Source of the DNA: Chloroflexota bacterium
GTDB taxonomy: Bacteria > Chloroflexota > Dehalococcoidia > Dehalococcoidales > RBG-16-60-22
Assembly (NCBI GenBank): GCA_018829775.1
Contig: JAHJTL010000112.1
Coordinates: forward strand, 1 to 48,013
DNA: 48,013 nucleotides
Reading direction: 5' to 3'
Both the position numbers and the translations under genes were made by a program. The first letter of the stretch is position 1, and the number at the start of each line of letters is the position of its first letter. Of the stretch, positions 1 through 8,679 are shown piece after piece. The notes under the pieces were generated by a model, which saw only the letters and a program-made list of their open reading frames with translations, was not told the origin of the DNA and did no database searches.

Positions 1-1
1 C

Positions 2-97
2 GAGGCTATCGTGGACTTAATGAAAAAAGTGGAGAACGGGGAAGCCAATCCAGACCCATCTGCACTTGACCAACTTAAGGCTTACCTGTTGACTTAA
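2..97 (+). CDS. C-terminal end of an unidentified protein (partial)
   Basis: An open frame enters from the left edge and ends at TAA 95-97, giving the last 31 residues of a protein. The stretch is charged, with a Lys/Glu-rich helix-like segment followed by a Pro-Asp-Pro turn and a second short helix ending in Leu-Leu-Thr. It is too short for me to recognise a family. The downstream cupin gene is on the opposite strand and convergent, 14 bases away. Coding status rests on the open frame reaching the edge and on bacterial-looking composition only. Confidence 0.5.
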   Translation, partial: EAIVDLMKKVENGEANPDPSALDQLKAYLLT

Positions 98-111
98 GAC
101 AGGCTCACAGG

Positions 112-522
112 TTATCTCAAGTCCGTTTTCACCGCTTCCAGCTTGGCCACCAGGTCCCGCCGGGGTGGAGAGAATACCTCTATCATGCGCAAACCCCTTT
201 CCAAAATATAATTGCCATGCTCTGCATTGGAAGGGACGATGAGGACATCGCCTTCTTCAAGGTGATACAGTTTCCCCTCAAGTATGGTATCGCAGGCACC
301 GTCAATGACTATCATGATTTGCTCTGGCTCGTGGCGGTGAGAAGCAAAATAAATATCGGGCTCTGCGATAACAAAACTGGCCGTAATCCTTTCTGCGGAT
401 ACGATGTGGCTTTTTGAACCGGGGCCCAGTTCGATAAGGGGAACATCGCGGTAATGAATCACACGTTGATTGTACTCTTCTTGAGTAGCATATGGTTCTT
501 TTCTTTCCATTTTGAACATCAT
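112..522 (-). CDS. Single-domain cupin protein
   Basis: A small protein of 136 residues with one cupin beta-barrel. The first cupin motif is visible as H62-x-H64 followed by E67/Q68, and the second as the segment around G91-D-V-L-I-V-P to H102. These His residues are the expected metal ligands, with Gln or Glu at the fourth position. Such proteins bind a divalent metal and act as isomerases, dioxygenases or sugar/ligand sensors, and the sequence does not say which. The start is uncertain because ATG occurs at residues 1, 2 and 5 and no clear Shine-Dalgarno precedes any of them. It is not in an evident operon. Confidence 0.8.
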   Translation of the reverse strand: MMFKMERKEPYATQEEYNQRVIHYRDVPLIELGPGSKSHIVSAERITASFVIAEPDIYFASHRHEPEQIMIVIDGACDTILEGKLYHLEEGDVLIVPSNAEHGNYILERGLRMIEVFSPPRRDLVAKLEAVKTDLR

Positions 523-581
523 TAGTGTTTGTAGTAGTAATCGTTGCAGAGATGATTATTGCTATGTTTTATGTGAGGCGA

Positions 582-749
582 TTATTCTCTGGTAAACCAA
601 AAGTATCCAATAAGATATACGGTGTAGATACCCGCTGTCAAAAGGTAAGCTCCCCAATCAGGCCATTTAGCATACCACGCAATAGAAGCACCGATACCGA
701 GAATAACACAGAAACCAATCCATAACCACAGGAACGTATCTTTTCGCAT
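582..749 (-). CDS. Small two-helix membrane protein, 55 aa
   Basis: A short minus-strand frame runs from ATG at 749 to TAA at 582. It encodes 55 residues: a charged start (MRKDT), a hydrophobic helix rich in Trp, Ile and Gly (residues 6-26), a short loop (KWPDWG), a second hydrophobic helix rich in Leu and Tyr (about 34-52), and a charged TRE end. Positive N-terminal charge and two predicted membrane spans make it a credible mini-protein. It occupies an otherwise gene-free stretch of 359 bases between two minus-strand genes. I do not recognise a family. No strong ribosome binding site is visible. Confidence 0.5.
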   Translation of the reverse strand: MRKDTFLWLWIGFCVILGIGASIAWYAKWPDWGAYLLTAGIYTVYLIGYFWFTRE

Positions 750-881
750 ATCGGCATTATAAAGAGGCTATCAACCAAATGCAAATAAAACCATCCGGGT
801 AATAAATCGCGGAGCGTGAGGAATGCGGTTAGACTATTGAAAGGAAAGTCGTGTTAGCTAAGTAGGGATAACGACACATCA

Positions 882-1934
882 TTATCCCGTTCCAGATACC
901 TTATTAGCCTTATCTGGTCGGATAATTTCCTTCTGGTATGCGAATAATGCAGGAATACCTCCGGTATGGATGAAGATAACCGTGTCCGTGGACTTGAAGC
1001 GTCCCTTCTTAATTAAATCGATAAGACCAGCCATTGCCTTTCCGGTGTACACCGGGTCGAGGAATATGCCCTCGGTTTGAGCTACCAGTTTGATGGCGTT
1101 TACGCATTCTTCGGACAGTATGCCGTAGCCTTCACCGATGTAAGAGTCAGAAACTTCTAATTCACTGGGCGTCACCTTAATACCGAGCCTCAAGAAATCG
1201 GACACAGCATCAGCATATTCTTTAGTTGCTGCCACAGCGGCGCTTGCTTCCCTGAAGACCGATATGCCGATGACCTTATGGTTTGCCGACAGGTATTTTG
1301 AGCCCAAGACTAAGCCCGCCTGGGTCAGGCCGCCTCCATTTGCTAATACCACATACTGTGCCTCTATATCATGAGCATTGAGCTGAGCCGTGAGTTCATC
1401 AGCAGCGTTGACCCAGCCGACAGTACCCAATATAGCTGACACGTCGGGGATGGCATGCCGTATGATAAACGGTTTATAACCCTGTGCTCGCAGGTCATCA
1501 GCGACTTTATTCATCTTTTCCGATACAACTTCACCAAAAATGGCACCTATGTCAGCGAGTTCAAGTATCTCGATATCTGAATTGAGGACATTATGTAGCA
1601 AGAGGTTACCTTGAATCTCACAATGCGCATCCTTTACCAGAACAAAGCTCGGTTTCATTCCCAGCTTGCGTGCTGATGCGGCTATTTGGAGGCAGTAATT
1701 AGATTGGCAGCCGGCGGTACTTACGACTGCGTTGGCTCCCTGTTTTTTGGCTTCTGCCAGGATGAACTCAAGCATGCGGCATTTGTTGCCACCCGATGCC
1801 AGACCACTTAAGTCCTCGCGCTTGATAAAGATACGGGGACCACCGAGAAGGGAAGACAGGTGTCGGGCCTCAGTTAGGGGGGTTGGGTAGAAGCCTAATC
1901 TTAACCGTGGTAAATTTTCAATGCTAGCTATCAT
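882..1934 (-). CDS. PLP-dependent D-cysteine desulfhydrase / ACC deaminase family enzyme
   Basis: A 350-residue fold-type II PLP enzyme. The Schiff-base lysine is K51 in the motif ASGGNKCRMLEF, preceded by the family segment FIKREDLSGLA. The following AGCQSNYCLQIAA segment is the substrate-carboxylate and phosphate loop. The C-terminal HTGGIPALFAY is typical of the D-cysteine desulfhydrase/ACC deaminase branch. Known members turn D-cysteine into pyruvate, H2S and ammonia, or open the ring of aminocyclopropane carboxylate. Annotated members of this branch often have other amino acid substrates, so the exact substrate is open. The start ATG is preceded by CGGAG at a suitable distance. The gene stands alone. 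Confidence 0.85.
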   Translation of the reverse strand: MIASIENLPRLRLGFYPTPLTEARHLSSLLGGPRIFIKREDLSGLASGGNKCRMLEFILAEAKKQGANAVVSTAGCQSNYCLQIAASARKLGMKPSFVLVKDAHCEIQGNLLLHNVLNSDIEILELADIGAIFGEVVSEKMNKVADDLRAQGYKPFIIRHAIPDVSAILGTVGWVNAADELTAQLNAHDIEAQYVVLANGGGLTQAGLVLGSKYLSANHKVIGISVFREASAAVAATKEYADAVSDFLRLGIKVTPSELEVSDSYIGEGYGILSEECVNAIKLVAQTEGIFLDPVYTGKAMAGLIDLIKKGRFKSTDTVIFIHTGGIPALFAYQKEIIRPDKANKVSGTG

Positions 1935-2130
1935 ATAAATCTCCGTATGAAAAAAATCTATTTATAAGAAAGTATCACCTGAAAACCCTGAGCTTTGGTG
2001 ATATTATGGCGACTCCCGTACTGACTGTCAAGGCACGTATTAAGCCTGAAACAAGATGACCCTCTGGGTGGGCAGAATGTGGGTATTGCGGTTGCTTCAT
2101 AGATAAAATCAGGTAAAATGGAACGGAAGA

Positions 2131-2514
2131 CTAGCGTATTAACAAGGAAATGAGAAAGGCAATTCCGATAATAACTATGATTCCGATAATGATATAAGGA
2201 AGCACCTTCCAGGGAGGCGCTTTTCTTATATAAAAACTGCACGGTACTCCTAGTCTAGCTATTCGACTTACATCTGTATCCTTATTGAGAAGCCCCCTGA
2301 AATGTATACTGATATATATTTTGCCGATACCGATATCACCAGCAGGTTCTAATTTACAGGTTATCCAATTCTTTCTATCCATGGAAATGTTTATGTAGTC
2401 GCCCCATCTGATGCCTTGTGGTTTATTGTCGTTGTGGATTCTAATAATCGACTGCTCATAGTCAGCTTCGTCAGCCTCTCTAACCCTTAAAAGGAGTTCA
2501 TAAATTCGTGACAT
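2131..2514 (-). CDS. Hypothetical protein with a C-terminal membrane anchor
   Basis: A 127-residue protein I do not recognise. The first 100 residues are soluble-looking, with beta-rich segments (WGDYINISMDRKNWITCKL, IYISIHFRGLL). Residues about 105-126 form one strongly hydrophobic Ile/Val helix ending in Arg, a tail anchor with the main domain probably in the cytoplasm. The N-terminal region has charged amphipathic character (ELLLRVREADEADYE). An overlapping frame on the same strand (1958-2242) is discarded as a shadow. It has no operon partner. Confidence 0.55.
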   Translation of the reverse strand: MSRIYELLLRVREADEADYEQSIIRIHNDNKPQGIRWGDYINISMDRKNWITCKLEPAGDIGIGKIYISIHFRGLLNKDTDVSRIARLGVPCSFYIRKAPPWKVLPYIIIGIIVIIGIAFLISLLIR

Positions 2515-2666
2515 ACGTTCTTGTCTTTCTACTTAATAAGAGCCATTATAGCCGACTGATATGCGCTTTTTCAAAATACGTAAAAGTACGCAGGAGATGA
2601 GCCTCCGGGCGTGTGGAATGGATTTACTACTGAGGTGAGGGAGGTGCTGACAGATTTACATAATCC

Positions 2667-2743
2667 TGGCGTCCCTGGCGGGATTCGAACCCACGACCCG
2701 CTGCTTAGAAGGCAGCCGCTCTGTCCAGCTGAGCTACAGGGAC
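2667..2743 (-). tRNA. tRNA-Arg (anticodon TCT), CCA encoded
   Basis: Reading the minus strand, the acceptor stem GTCCCTG pairs with CAGGGAC. The D arm carries the GCTC/GAGC stem and the anticodon stem GCTGC/GCAGC closes the loop CTTCTAA, giving anticodon TCT. The T arm has the GGTTCGAAT core. Discriminator G at 2670 is followed by an encoded CCA (2669-2667). Confidence 0.95.
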
Positions 2744-2813
2744 GTCTTGACTCCATTCAAATGTAGCACGATTGGGAAAAGGAGGTCAAGGACTGCACGT
2801 TGGCTTCGCTTCC

Positions 2814-2843
2814 TTGACAATAGCTTCCAAGCATTGTTAGTAT
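2814..2843 (+). promoter_or_regulatory. Putative sigma-70 promoter for the dxs operon
   Basis: A perfect -35 box TTGACA (2814-2819) is followed after 18 bases by TAGTAT (2838-2843), a 4/6 match to the -10 consensus. It lies 36 bases before the dxs start, and the upstream tRNA is on the other strand, so this is where transcription of the plus-strand block is expected to begin. Confidence 0.5.
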
Positions 2844-2878
2844 GAGATAATCAAAGCTAGCAGCACGAGCAGTGGAAG

Positions 2879-4786
2879 ATGACTAGATTGCTTGACCGGA
2901 TTGATAATCCCGCCGATTTAAAGAAGCTGGGCAAGCGTGAACTAAAGCAGCTTGCCAGTGAGCTCAGACAAAAGCTAGTTGATACCATTAAAGTTACCGG
3001 CGGCCATCTTGCTTCCAATCTGGGCGTTGTCGAGCTCACCATCGCTTTACATCGGGTATTTGACAGCCCGAGGGACAAAATTATCTGGGACGTTGGTCAT
3101 CAGAGCTACGTTCATAAATTGCTCACCGGAAGAAAAAAGCATTTCGCTTCACTGCGTCAGTATGGTGGCCTCTCCGGTTTCACCAGCCCTGAAGAGAGCT
3201 CGCACGACCCCTTTGGCACTGGTCATGCCAGCACCTCGGTTTCAGCGGCGCTGGGGATGGCTATCGCCCGTGACCTTCGTGGTGATGACAACAATATAGT
3301 AGCCGTCATTGGTGATGGGGCGATAGCGGGTGGCATGGCCCTTGAAGCTCTCAACCATGTTGGACACCTGGGCTCGAGATTAATCGTAATTCTCAATGAC
3401 AACGGCATGTCGATTTCCCCCACGGTAGGCAGTCTGGCCAAAATGCTTAACCGGGTGCGTTTTAACCCGCGCTATCGCTGGGCGAAGGAAGAGGGGCGCA
3501 AGATACTTAAAGCCCTGCCTCTTGGGGATATGGTGTGGGAGGTAGGTCGGCAGGCCAGGGGCAGATTCAAAGGATTGCTCTTACCGACCATGGTCTGGGA
3601 GGAACTTGGTTTTGCTTATATCGGACCCATCGATGGACATGATACTGCGGAACTGGAACGCGCGCTCCACCAGGCTAAAGAGTACCATTTGAAACCGACG
3701 TTTATTCACGTCCTGACCACCAAAGGCAAAGGCTATAGTCCCGCTGAGAACAACGCGGTTTATTTTCATGGTGTGCCGGCCAGGCGTGTCAGTAATCAGA
3801 ACATACCCACATACAGCGAGGTATTTGCGCAGACGGTGCTTCGTCTGACCCGTGATGACCCCAGGATAGTGACCATAACCCCGGCCATGCCGGAAGGCAA
3901 CTGTCTGAACATCGTGGCTGCCGAATTCCCGCAGCGCGTCTTCGATGTCGGCATCTGTGAGCAGCATGCGGTTACTTTTGCCGCCGGGCTGGCCACGCAG
4001 GGCTTTATCCCGATTGTCGCCATTTACTCAACCTTTTTGCAGCGCGCCTTTGACCAGATTATACATGACGTCTGCCTTCAGAATCTGCCCGTCGTTTTCG
4101 CTGTAGACCGCGGCGGTATCGTCGGCGACGACGGCAAAACGCACCAGGGGACATTTGACCTCTCTTACCTGACGCTCGTTCCCAATCTGAGTGTGGCGGC
4201 GCCGAGAGATGAAAACGAACTGCAGCACCTGCTCTATACGGCGGTGAACTCGGGCCAGGCGATGGCCATACGCTATCCTCGCGGACAAGGACTGGGGGTG
4301 CCACTGGATACAATTTTACATAAAATTCAGATTGGCAAATGGGAATTAATGCGTGAAGGGAGCCATGTCGCCATACTGGCCGTCGGCGTCACCGTGGCAC
4401 CTGCCCTTGAAGCCGCCCATGAGCTGGCAGCGAAAGGGATAAAGGCAGCCGTCATCAACGCACGCTTTGTCAAGCCGCTGGATATTGAATTGCTTGCCAG
4501 TCTGGCGGGTCGTATCCCGCGACTGGTCACCGTTGAGGAAAACACGTCAAGCGGTGGCTTTGGCAGCAGTGTAGCCAGATTGCTGCAAGACATGGGCATT
4601 GATGAGATACCGGTAAAAATCATCGGCATCCCGGATGAGTTCGTTGAGCAGGGGACGCAGGTTGCCCTTCGCGCCAAGTACGGTCTGGATGCAAAAGGAA
4701 TAGCCCGTCAGGTTCTATCCCTGTTTCCCGGTTATAAAGTGGGCGAGCAGTCGATCAGAGAAGGCGAAATAAAACCGATAAGTTAG
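2879..4786 (+). CDS. dxs: 1-deoxy-D-xylulose-5-phosphate synthase
   Basis: A 635-residue transketolase-like enzyme that condenses pyruvate and glyceraldehyde 3-phosphate to DXP, the first step of the MEP isoprenoid pathway and a precursor of thiamine and pyridoxal. The thiamine-diphosphate site shows the GDG motif (145-147, GDGAIAGGMALEALNH). H43 and H74 lie in the N-terminal domain, and the catalytic Glu is E361 in CEQHAVTFAAG. The last third (from about 490) is the transketolase C domain ending in a GxGS-type region (GFGSSVARLL). Length matches the family. It is the first gene of a plus-strand housekeeping block and is followed by pgk after 82 bases. Confidence 0.97.
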   Translation: MTRLLDRIDNPADLKKLGKRELKQLASELRQKLVDTIKVTGGHLASNLGVVELTIALHRVFDSPRDKIIWDVGHQSYVHKLLTGRKKHFASLRQYGGLSGFTSPEESSHDPFGTGHASTSVSAALGMAIARDLRGDDNNIVAVIGDGAIAGGMALEALNHVGHLGSRLIVILNDNGMSISPTVGSLAKMLNRVRFNPRYRWAKEEGRKILKALPLGDMVWEVGRQARGRFKGLLLPTMVWEELGFAYIGPIDGHDTAELERALHQAKEYHLKPTFIHVLTTKGKGYSPAENNAVYFHGVPARRVSNQNIPTYSEVFAQTVLRLTRDDPRIVTITPAMPEGNCLNIVAAEFPQRVFDVGICEQHAVTFAAGLATQGFIPIVAIYSTFLQRAFDQIIHDVCLQNLPVVFAVDRGGIVGDDGKTHQGTFDLSYLTLVPNLSVAAPRDENELQHLLYTAVNSGQAMAIRYPRGQGLGVPLDTILHKIQIGKWELMREGSHVAILAVGVTVAPALEAAHELAAKGIKAAVINARFVKPLDIELLASLAGRIPRLVTVEENTSSGGFGSSVARLLQDMGIDEIPVKIIGIPDEFVEQGTQVALRAKYGLDAKGIARQVLSLFPGYKVGEQSIREGEIKPIS

Positions 4787-4868
4787 TTATACTTAGCGGT
4801 GAAAATGTGGCGGTGGAAGCACAGTAGTTTTATTTCCCGAGTAAACATTAAGAGTTGTGGTATAGTTG

Positions 4869-6059
4869 ATGCCAAAAATGACGGTGAAGGATGTAGAGGT
4901 CAGGGATAAGCGGGTGCTGGTCCGCGTTGATTTTAACGTGCCTTTAGATGAAAAAACTGGAGAAATAACCGGTGACAATCGCATTCGCGCTGCTCTGCCG
5001 ACAATTCAATACCTGACGGGGCAGAGAGCGAAGGTTATATTGATGTCCCACCTGGGTCGCCCCAAAGGAAAGGTGGTTGAGGACTTGAGATTGGGTATAG
5101 TTGCCCGGCGCCTCTCCGAAGTCCTTGGACAACCGGTCTCCATGGCACCGGATTGTGTTGGTTCCGACGTGGAGAATATGGTGGCCGCGATGAAAGCTGG
5201 CGATATTCTCATGCTGGAAAACCTGCGCTTTCATGCCGGAGAGGAAACGGGAGATGCTTCCTTTGCTAGGGCGCTGGCCAGTTTGGGCGACGTCTATGTC
5301 AACGACGCCTTTGGGACAGCACACCGGGCGCATGCCTCAGTATCGGTTATCGCCCGGTATCTGCCGACAGTGGCCGGCTTTCTGATGGAAAAAGAGGTGA
5401 AAAACCTGGGCAGAATACTGGAGAACCCGGCGCGGCCATTCGCTGCTTTGCTTGGCGGAGCCAAGATAAGCGACAAGGTGAGCATGCTGGAAAACATAAT
5501 GGACAAAGTGGACTATGTCATGGTCGGCGGTGGTATGGCGGCGACATTCCTGAAGGCCAAATCATACGAGGTAGGCCAATCTTTGCTCGAGACGGATATG
5601 CTGGAGACCGCAAGCCATTTAATGGAACTGGCGCAAAAAGAAAAGGTGAATTTAATGTTGCCGGTTGACGTTGTAGTTGCTGACGAGGTCAGTAATGAGG
5701 CTCAAGTTGAGATTATCCCGGTGGAAAAGATACCGAAGGAAAGGCGAATTGTGGACATGGGACCACAGACCATCAGCAGCTTCAGCAGGGAGTTGAGGAG
5801 ATGTAAGACGGTCTTCTGGAATGGTCCCATGGGGATATTCGAAATCCCGCGTTTTGCTAGGGGAACGCAGGAACTGGCGAAGCTCTTGGCTGGACTTGAG
5901 GCGATGACGGTCATCGGCGGGGGCTCTACTGCCGAGGCGGTCAGTGATTTGGGACTGGCCGGAAAAATGACTTTCGTTTCCACGGGAGGCGGGGCCTCTC
6001 TGGAATTCCTGAGCGGGGATAAGTTGCCGGGTGTGGAGGCACTGCCGGATAGAAAATAG
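4869..6059 (+). CDS. pgk: Phosphoglycerate kinase
   Basis: Catalyses 1,3-bisphosphoglycerate + ADP to 3-phosphoglycerate + ATP in glycolysis. The N-terminal signature RVLVRVDFNVPL, the substrate segment HLGRPKG, the second-domain GGAKISDKV and the nucleotide-binding GGGSTAEAV near the C-terminus are all present. Length is about 396 residues, normal for monomeric PGK. Three in-frame starts are close together: TTG 4866, ATG 4869 and ATG 4878. None has a strong Shine-Dalgarno, and ATG 4869 is a compromise. tpiA follows 28 bases downstream, the classical glycolytic pairing. Confidence 0.97.
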   Translation: MPKMTVKDVEVRDKRVLVRVDFNVPLDEKTGEITGDNRIRAALPTIQYLTGQRAKVILMSHLGRPKGKVVEDLRLGIVARRLSEVLGQPVSMAPDCVGSDVENMVAAMKAGDILMLENLRFHAGEETGDASFARALASLGDVYVNDAFGTAHRAHASVSVIARYLPTVAGFLMEKEVKNLGRILENPARPFAALLGGAKISDKVSMLENIMDKVDYVMVGGGMAATFLKAKSYEVGQSLLETDMLETASHLMELAQKEKVNLMLPVDVVVADEVSNEAQVEIIPVEKIPKERRIVDMGPQTISSFSRELRRCKTVFWNGPMGIFEIPRFARGTQELAKLLAGLEAMTVIGGGSTAEAVSDLGLAGKMTFVSTGGGASLEFLSGDKLPGVEALPDRK

Positions 6060-6087
6060 AGGAGAGGGATTGATTGAGGAGAGAAGG

Positions 6088-6852
6088 ATGCGTGTACCAT
6101 TGATTGCGGGCAACTGGAAGATGAATACCACGGTAGCTGAAGCGCTGGAACTGGTCAAGGTGATGAAAGGCGAACTCGAGAAGGTCACCGGCGTGGAGAC
6201 TGTAGTCTGTCCGCCATTTGTGTCGCTGGCGGCGGTGAAAGAACTGCTTGAAGGCAGCACCATCAGACTTGGGGCACAGAACCTGTTCTTTGAGGAAAAA
6301 GGCGCCTACACGGGTGAGATTTCCCCCTTGATGGTGGCCGACCTTTGTGAGTATGTCATTGTCGGGCACTCGGAGCGGAGGCAGCATTTCCATGAGACTG
6401 GAGACATTGTTAATAAGAAAATTATGGCGGCGCTGAAGGCGGGTCTCAAGCCAATCTTGTGCATCGGTGAGCGGCTGGAAGAGAATGAGGCGGGCAAAAC
6501 TGAAGAGGTAGTAGCGGAGCAATTGAGCTCATCTCTGGCCGGGGTGGAAGACCTCGATGGTCTGGCCATTGCCTATGAGCCGGTCTGGGCCATCGGCACC
6601 GGTAAGCCGGCCATTGGAGGGCAGGCCAACGGGACGATTGCGTTCATTCGCCGGAACATCGCCAGGGCGTATGGGGGGAAAATTGCGCAGGAGATGCGCA
6701 TACTTTACGGCGGCAGCGTTAGCTCGGCCAATGCCGCCGAGTTCATGCAGCAGCCTGAAATCGATGGGGCGCTGGTCGGTGGGGCAAGCCTCAAGGCTAA
6801 TGAATTCTTGAGCATTGTCAATCAAACATCGGTAATTAAACACAGGAAATGA
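6088..6852 (+). CDS. tpiA: Triosephosphate isomerase
   Basis: Interconverts dihydroxyacetone phosphate and glyceraldehyde 3-phosphate. With the ATG at 6088 the protein is 254 residues, the usual size. That start is chosen because GAGGAGAGAAGG lies just upstream and the protein then begins with the conserved beta-strand leading into GNWKMN (K11). The catalytic His is H94 (IVGHSERR), the catalytic Glu is E164 (YEPVWAIGTG), and the phosphate loop YGGSV is near the C-terminus. The open frame extends upstream into pgk, but that extension is not conserved in the family. The stop overlaps the miaA start (ATGA). Confidence 0.97.
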   Translation: MRVPLIAGNWKMNTTVAEALELVKVMKGELEKVTGVETVVCPPFVSLAAVKELLEGSTIRLGAQNLFFEEKGAYTGEISPLMVADLCEYVIVGHSERRQHFHETGDIVNKKIMAALKAGLKPILCIGERLEENEAGKTEEVVAEQLSSSLAGVEDLDGLAIAYEPVWAIGTGKPAIGGQANGTIAFIRRNIARAYGGKIAQEMRILYGGSVSSANAAEFMQQPEIDGALVGGASLKANEFLSIVNQTSVIKHRK

Positions 6853-7802
6853 AGTTTCTAATTGCGATAGTCGGCCCGACCGGTATTGGCAAAAGCCGAC
6901 TGGCCCTCCATCTCGCCCGGAAGTTCGACGGCGAAATCGTCGGTGCCGACAGCCGTCAGGTTTACCGGCATATGGATATCGGCACTGCCAAGCTTAGCCC
7001 ACAGGACAGGGCGCGTGTCCGCCATCACTTAATCGATATCGTCGAGCCGGATTCGGATTTCAGCCTGGCGCATTATCAGACGCTGGCCTTCAGCGCCATA
7101 AATGATATACAGAAGCGCCACAGATTGCCGATTTTGGTCGGCGGCAGCGGCCTGTATGTGAAGGCTGTACTGGAAGGGTGGCAGTTGCCAGAGGCCAAAC
7201 CGGACCCAGAATTGAGGCGTCGCCTGGAGAAACAGGCTGCCGATACTGGAAACGAGAGTCTCTATCAAAAATTGCTGGAGGTTGACCCGGCGGCGGCGCA
7301 GAAAGTCGACCCCCGCAACGTCCGGCGGGTGATAAGAGCTTTAGAGGTATACTATAAGGCGAACGAGACGTTCTCCCGACTTCAGGACAAGAAGGTTTTG
7401 CCCTACCGCACGTTGATGATTGGGCTTACCGCAGAACGCAAAGCGCTTTACCATCGTATTGATAAGAGGGTGGACGAGATGATAGGGCAGGGATTGGTCG
7501 CCGAGGTGGAAAAATTGGTCGATATGGAGTATGATTTTAATTTACCAGCCATGTCCAGCATTGGCTACAAACAGCTAGCCATGTTTCTCAGGGGAGAAAT
7601 AAATCTGGAGGGCGCGATACAGCAGATAAAATATGAAACGCACCGGTTTGTCCGTCATCAGTACGCCTGGTTTCGCCTGGATGATAAGCGAATTCACTGG
7701 TTTGATATAACTCAGGTTCAGGAGGCGGAAATAGAAGACCTTGTATCCAGGTTACTGGAAGGCAGGCTCAATAACAGAGAAGCGCTTTTAGTTAGCGAGT
7801 GA
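6849..7802 (+). CDS. miaA: tRNA dimethylallyltransferase
   Basis: Adds a dimethylallyl group to N6 of A37 in tRNAs that read U-starting codons, using DMAPP from the MEP pathway that the first gene of this block starts. The P-loop GPTGIGKS (9-16) is present, followed by GEIVGADSRQVYRHMDIGTAK, the segment that holds the catalytic Asp and the DSRQVY signature. The family HQYAWFR motif is near the C-terminus. Length is 317 residues, normal. It overlaps tpiA by four bases and is followed by dapF after six, so translational coupling is likely. Confidence 0.96.
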   Translation: MKFLIAIVGPTGIGKSRLALHLARKFDGEIVGADSRQVYRHMDIGTAKLSPQDRARVRHHLIDIVEPDSDFSLAHYQTLAFSAINDIQKRHRLPILVGGSGLYVKAVLEGWQLPEAKPDPELRRRLEKQAADTGNESLYQKLLEVDPAAAQKVDPRNVRRVIRALEVYYKANETFSRLQDKKVLPYRTLMIGLTAERKALYHRIDKRVDEMIGQGLVAEVEKLVDMEYDFNLPAMSSIGYKQLAMFLRGEINLEGAIQQIKYETHRFVRHQYAWFRLDDKRIHWFDITQVQEAEIEDLVSRLLEGRLNNREALLVSE

Positions 7803-7808
7803 AGAAAG

Positions 7809-8669
7809 ATGGAGTTCACCAAGTTACAGGGCACAGGAAACGATTTTATCCTAATGGAGACCAGCGATGAAGGGCGCGACTGGTCGAAGCTGGCGATAAC
7901 CATGTGCGACCGTCACTTTGGCGTTGGCAGCGACGGGTTGCTATTGCTCTTACCTTCGAATAATGCGGATTTCCGCATGCGCATGTTCGACCCGGATGGG
8001 TCAGAGGCGGAGGCCTGCGGCAATGGCATCAGGTGCCTGGCCCGCTATGTGTATGACGAGGGCATGATAAATGCCGATGCCGACCATATATCCGTGGAAA
8101 CAATAGTGGGCGTGAGACAGCTCAATCTTAATAAAGAAAATGGCCAGCTCATCGACGTTCAGGCTGGTATGGGTAAGCCTGCGTTTAAAGCTGAAGAGAT
8201 ACCGGTCGAGATTGAGCAGGGCAGGGAGGATATAGTTTACATAAATAACATGATGAGTTATCCGGTAAACATCGATGGCATGGAGCTGCTGCTCAACCTG
8301 GTCTCAATGGGAAATCCGCACGCGGTTTGTTTCCAGGAGAGTCCGGTGGCCGATTTCCCGTTATCGCAGGTTGGGCCAAAGGTAGAACATTTGGATATAT
8401 TCCCGCGGCGCACTAATTTTGAGGTCGCCCGTGTGATAAATAGAAGAGGAATAGAGGTCCGCACCTGGGAGCGGGGCGCTGGAGAGACGCTGGCATGTGG
8501 CAGCGGTGCCTGTGCGGTGGCCGTAGCGGCACAGCTTCGAGACTGTGTCGATAATATAGTTAACATAAAGCTGCTGGGCGGCACATTGAAGTTGGAGTGG
8601 GATGGTGCCGGCGAGGTATTGATGACCGGCCCGGCAGAAACCGTATTTCATGGAGATTGGCCAGATTAA
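7809..8669 (+). CDS. dapF: Diaminopimelate epimerase
   Basis: Converts LL-diaminopimelate to the meso form, the penultimate step to lysine. The two catalytic cysteines are C70 (EACGNGIRC) and C230 (LACGSGACAVA), each in its conserved Gly-rich context. The N-terminal KLQGTGNDF is the family start motif. Length is 286 residues, normal. The stop lies 10 bases before the start of the aminotransferase gene that makes its substrate in the DapL route. Confidence 0.97.
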   Translation: MEFTKLQGTGNDFILMETSDEGRDWSKLAITMCDRHFGVGSDGLLLLLPSNNADFRMRMFDPDGSEAEACGNGIRCLARYVYDEGMINADADHISVETIVGVRQLNLNKENGQLIDVQAGMGKPAFKAEEIPVEIEQGREDIVYINNMMSYPVNIDGMELLLNLVSMGNPHAVCFQESPVADFPLSQVGPKVEHLDIFPRRTNFEVARVINRRGIEVRTWERGAGETLACGSGACAVAVAAQLRDCVDNIVNIKLLGGTLKLEWDGAGEVLMTGPAETVFHGDWPD

Positions 8670-8679
8670 GGAGTTAATA

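Noticed and set aside
1958-2242. 94-residue minus-strand frame downstream of the tail-anchored protein
   Set aside because: Overlaps 2131-2514 in another frame and has atypical composition with no hydrophobic or family pattern.
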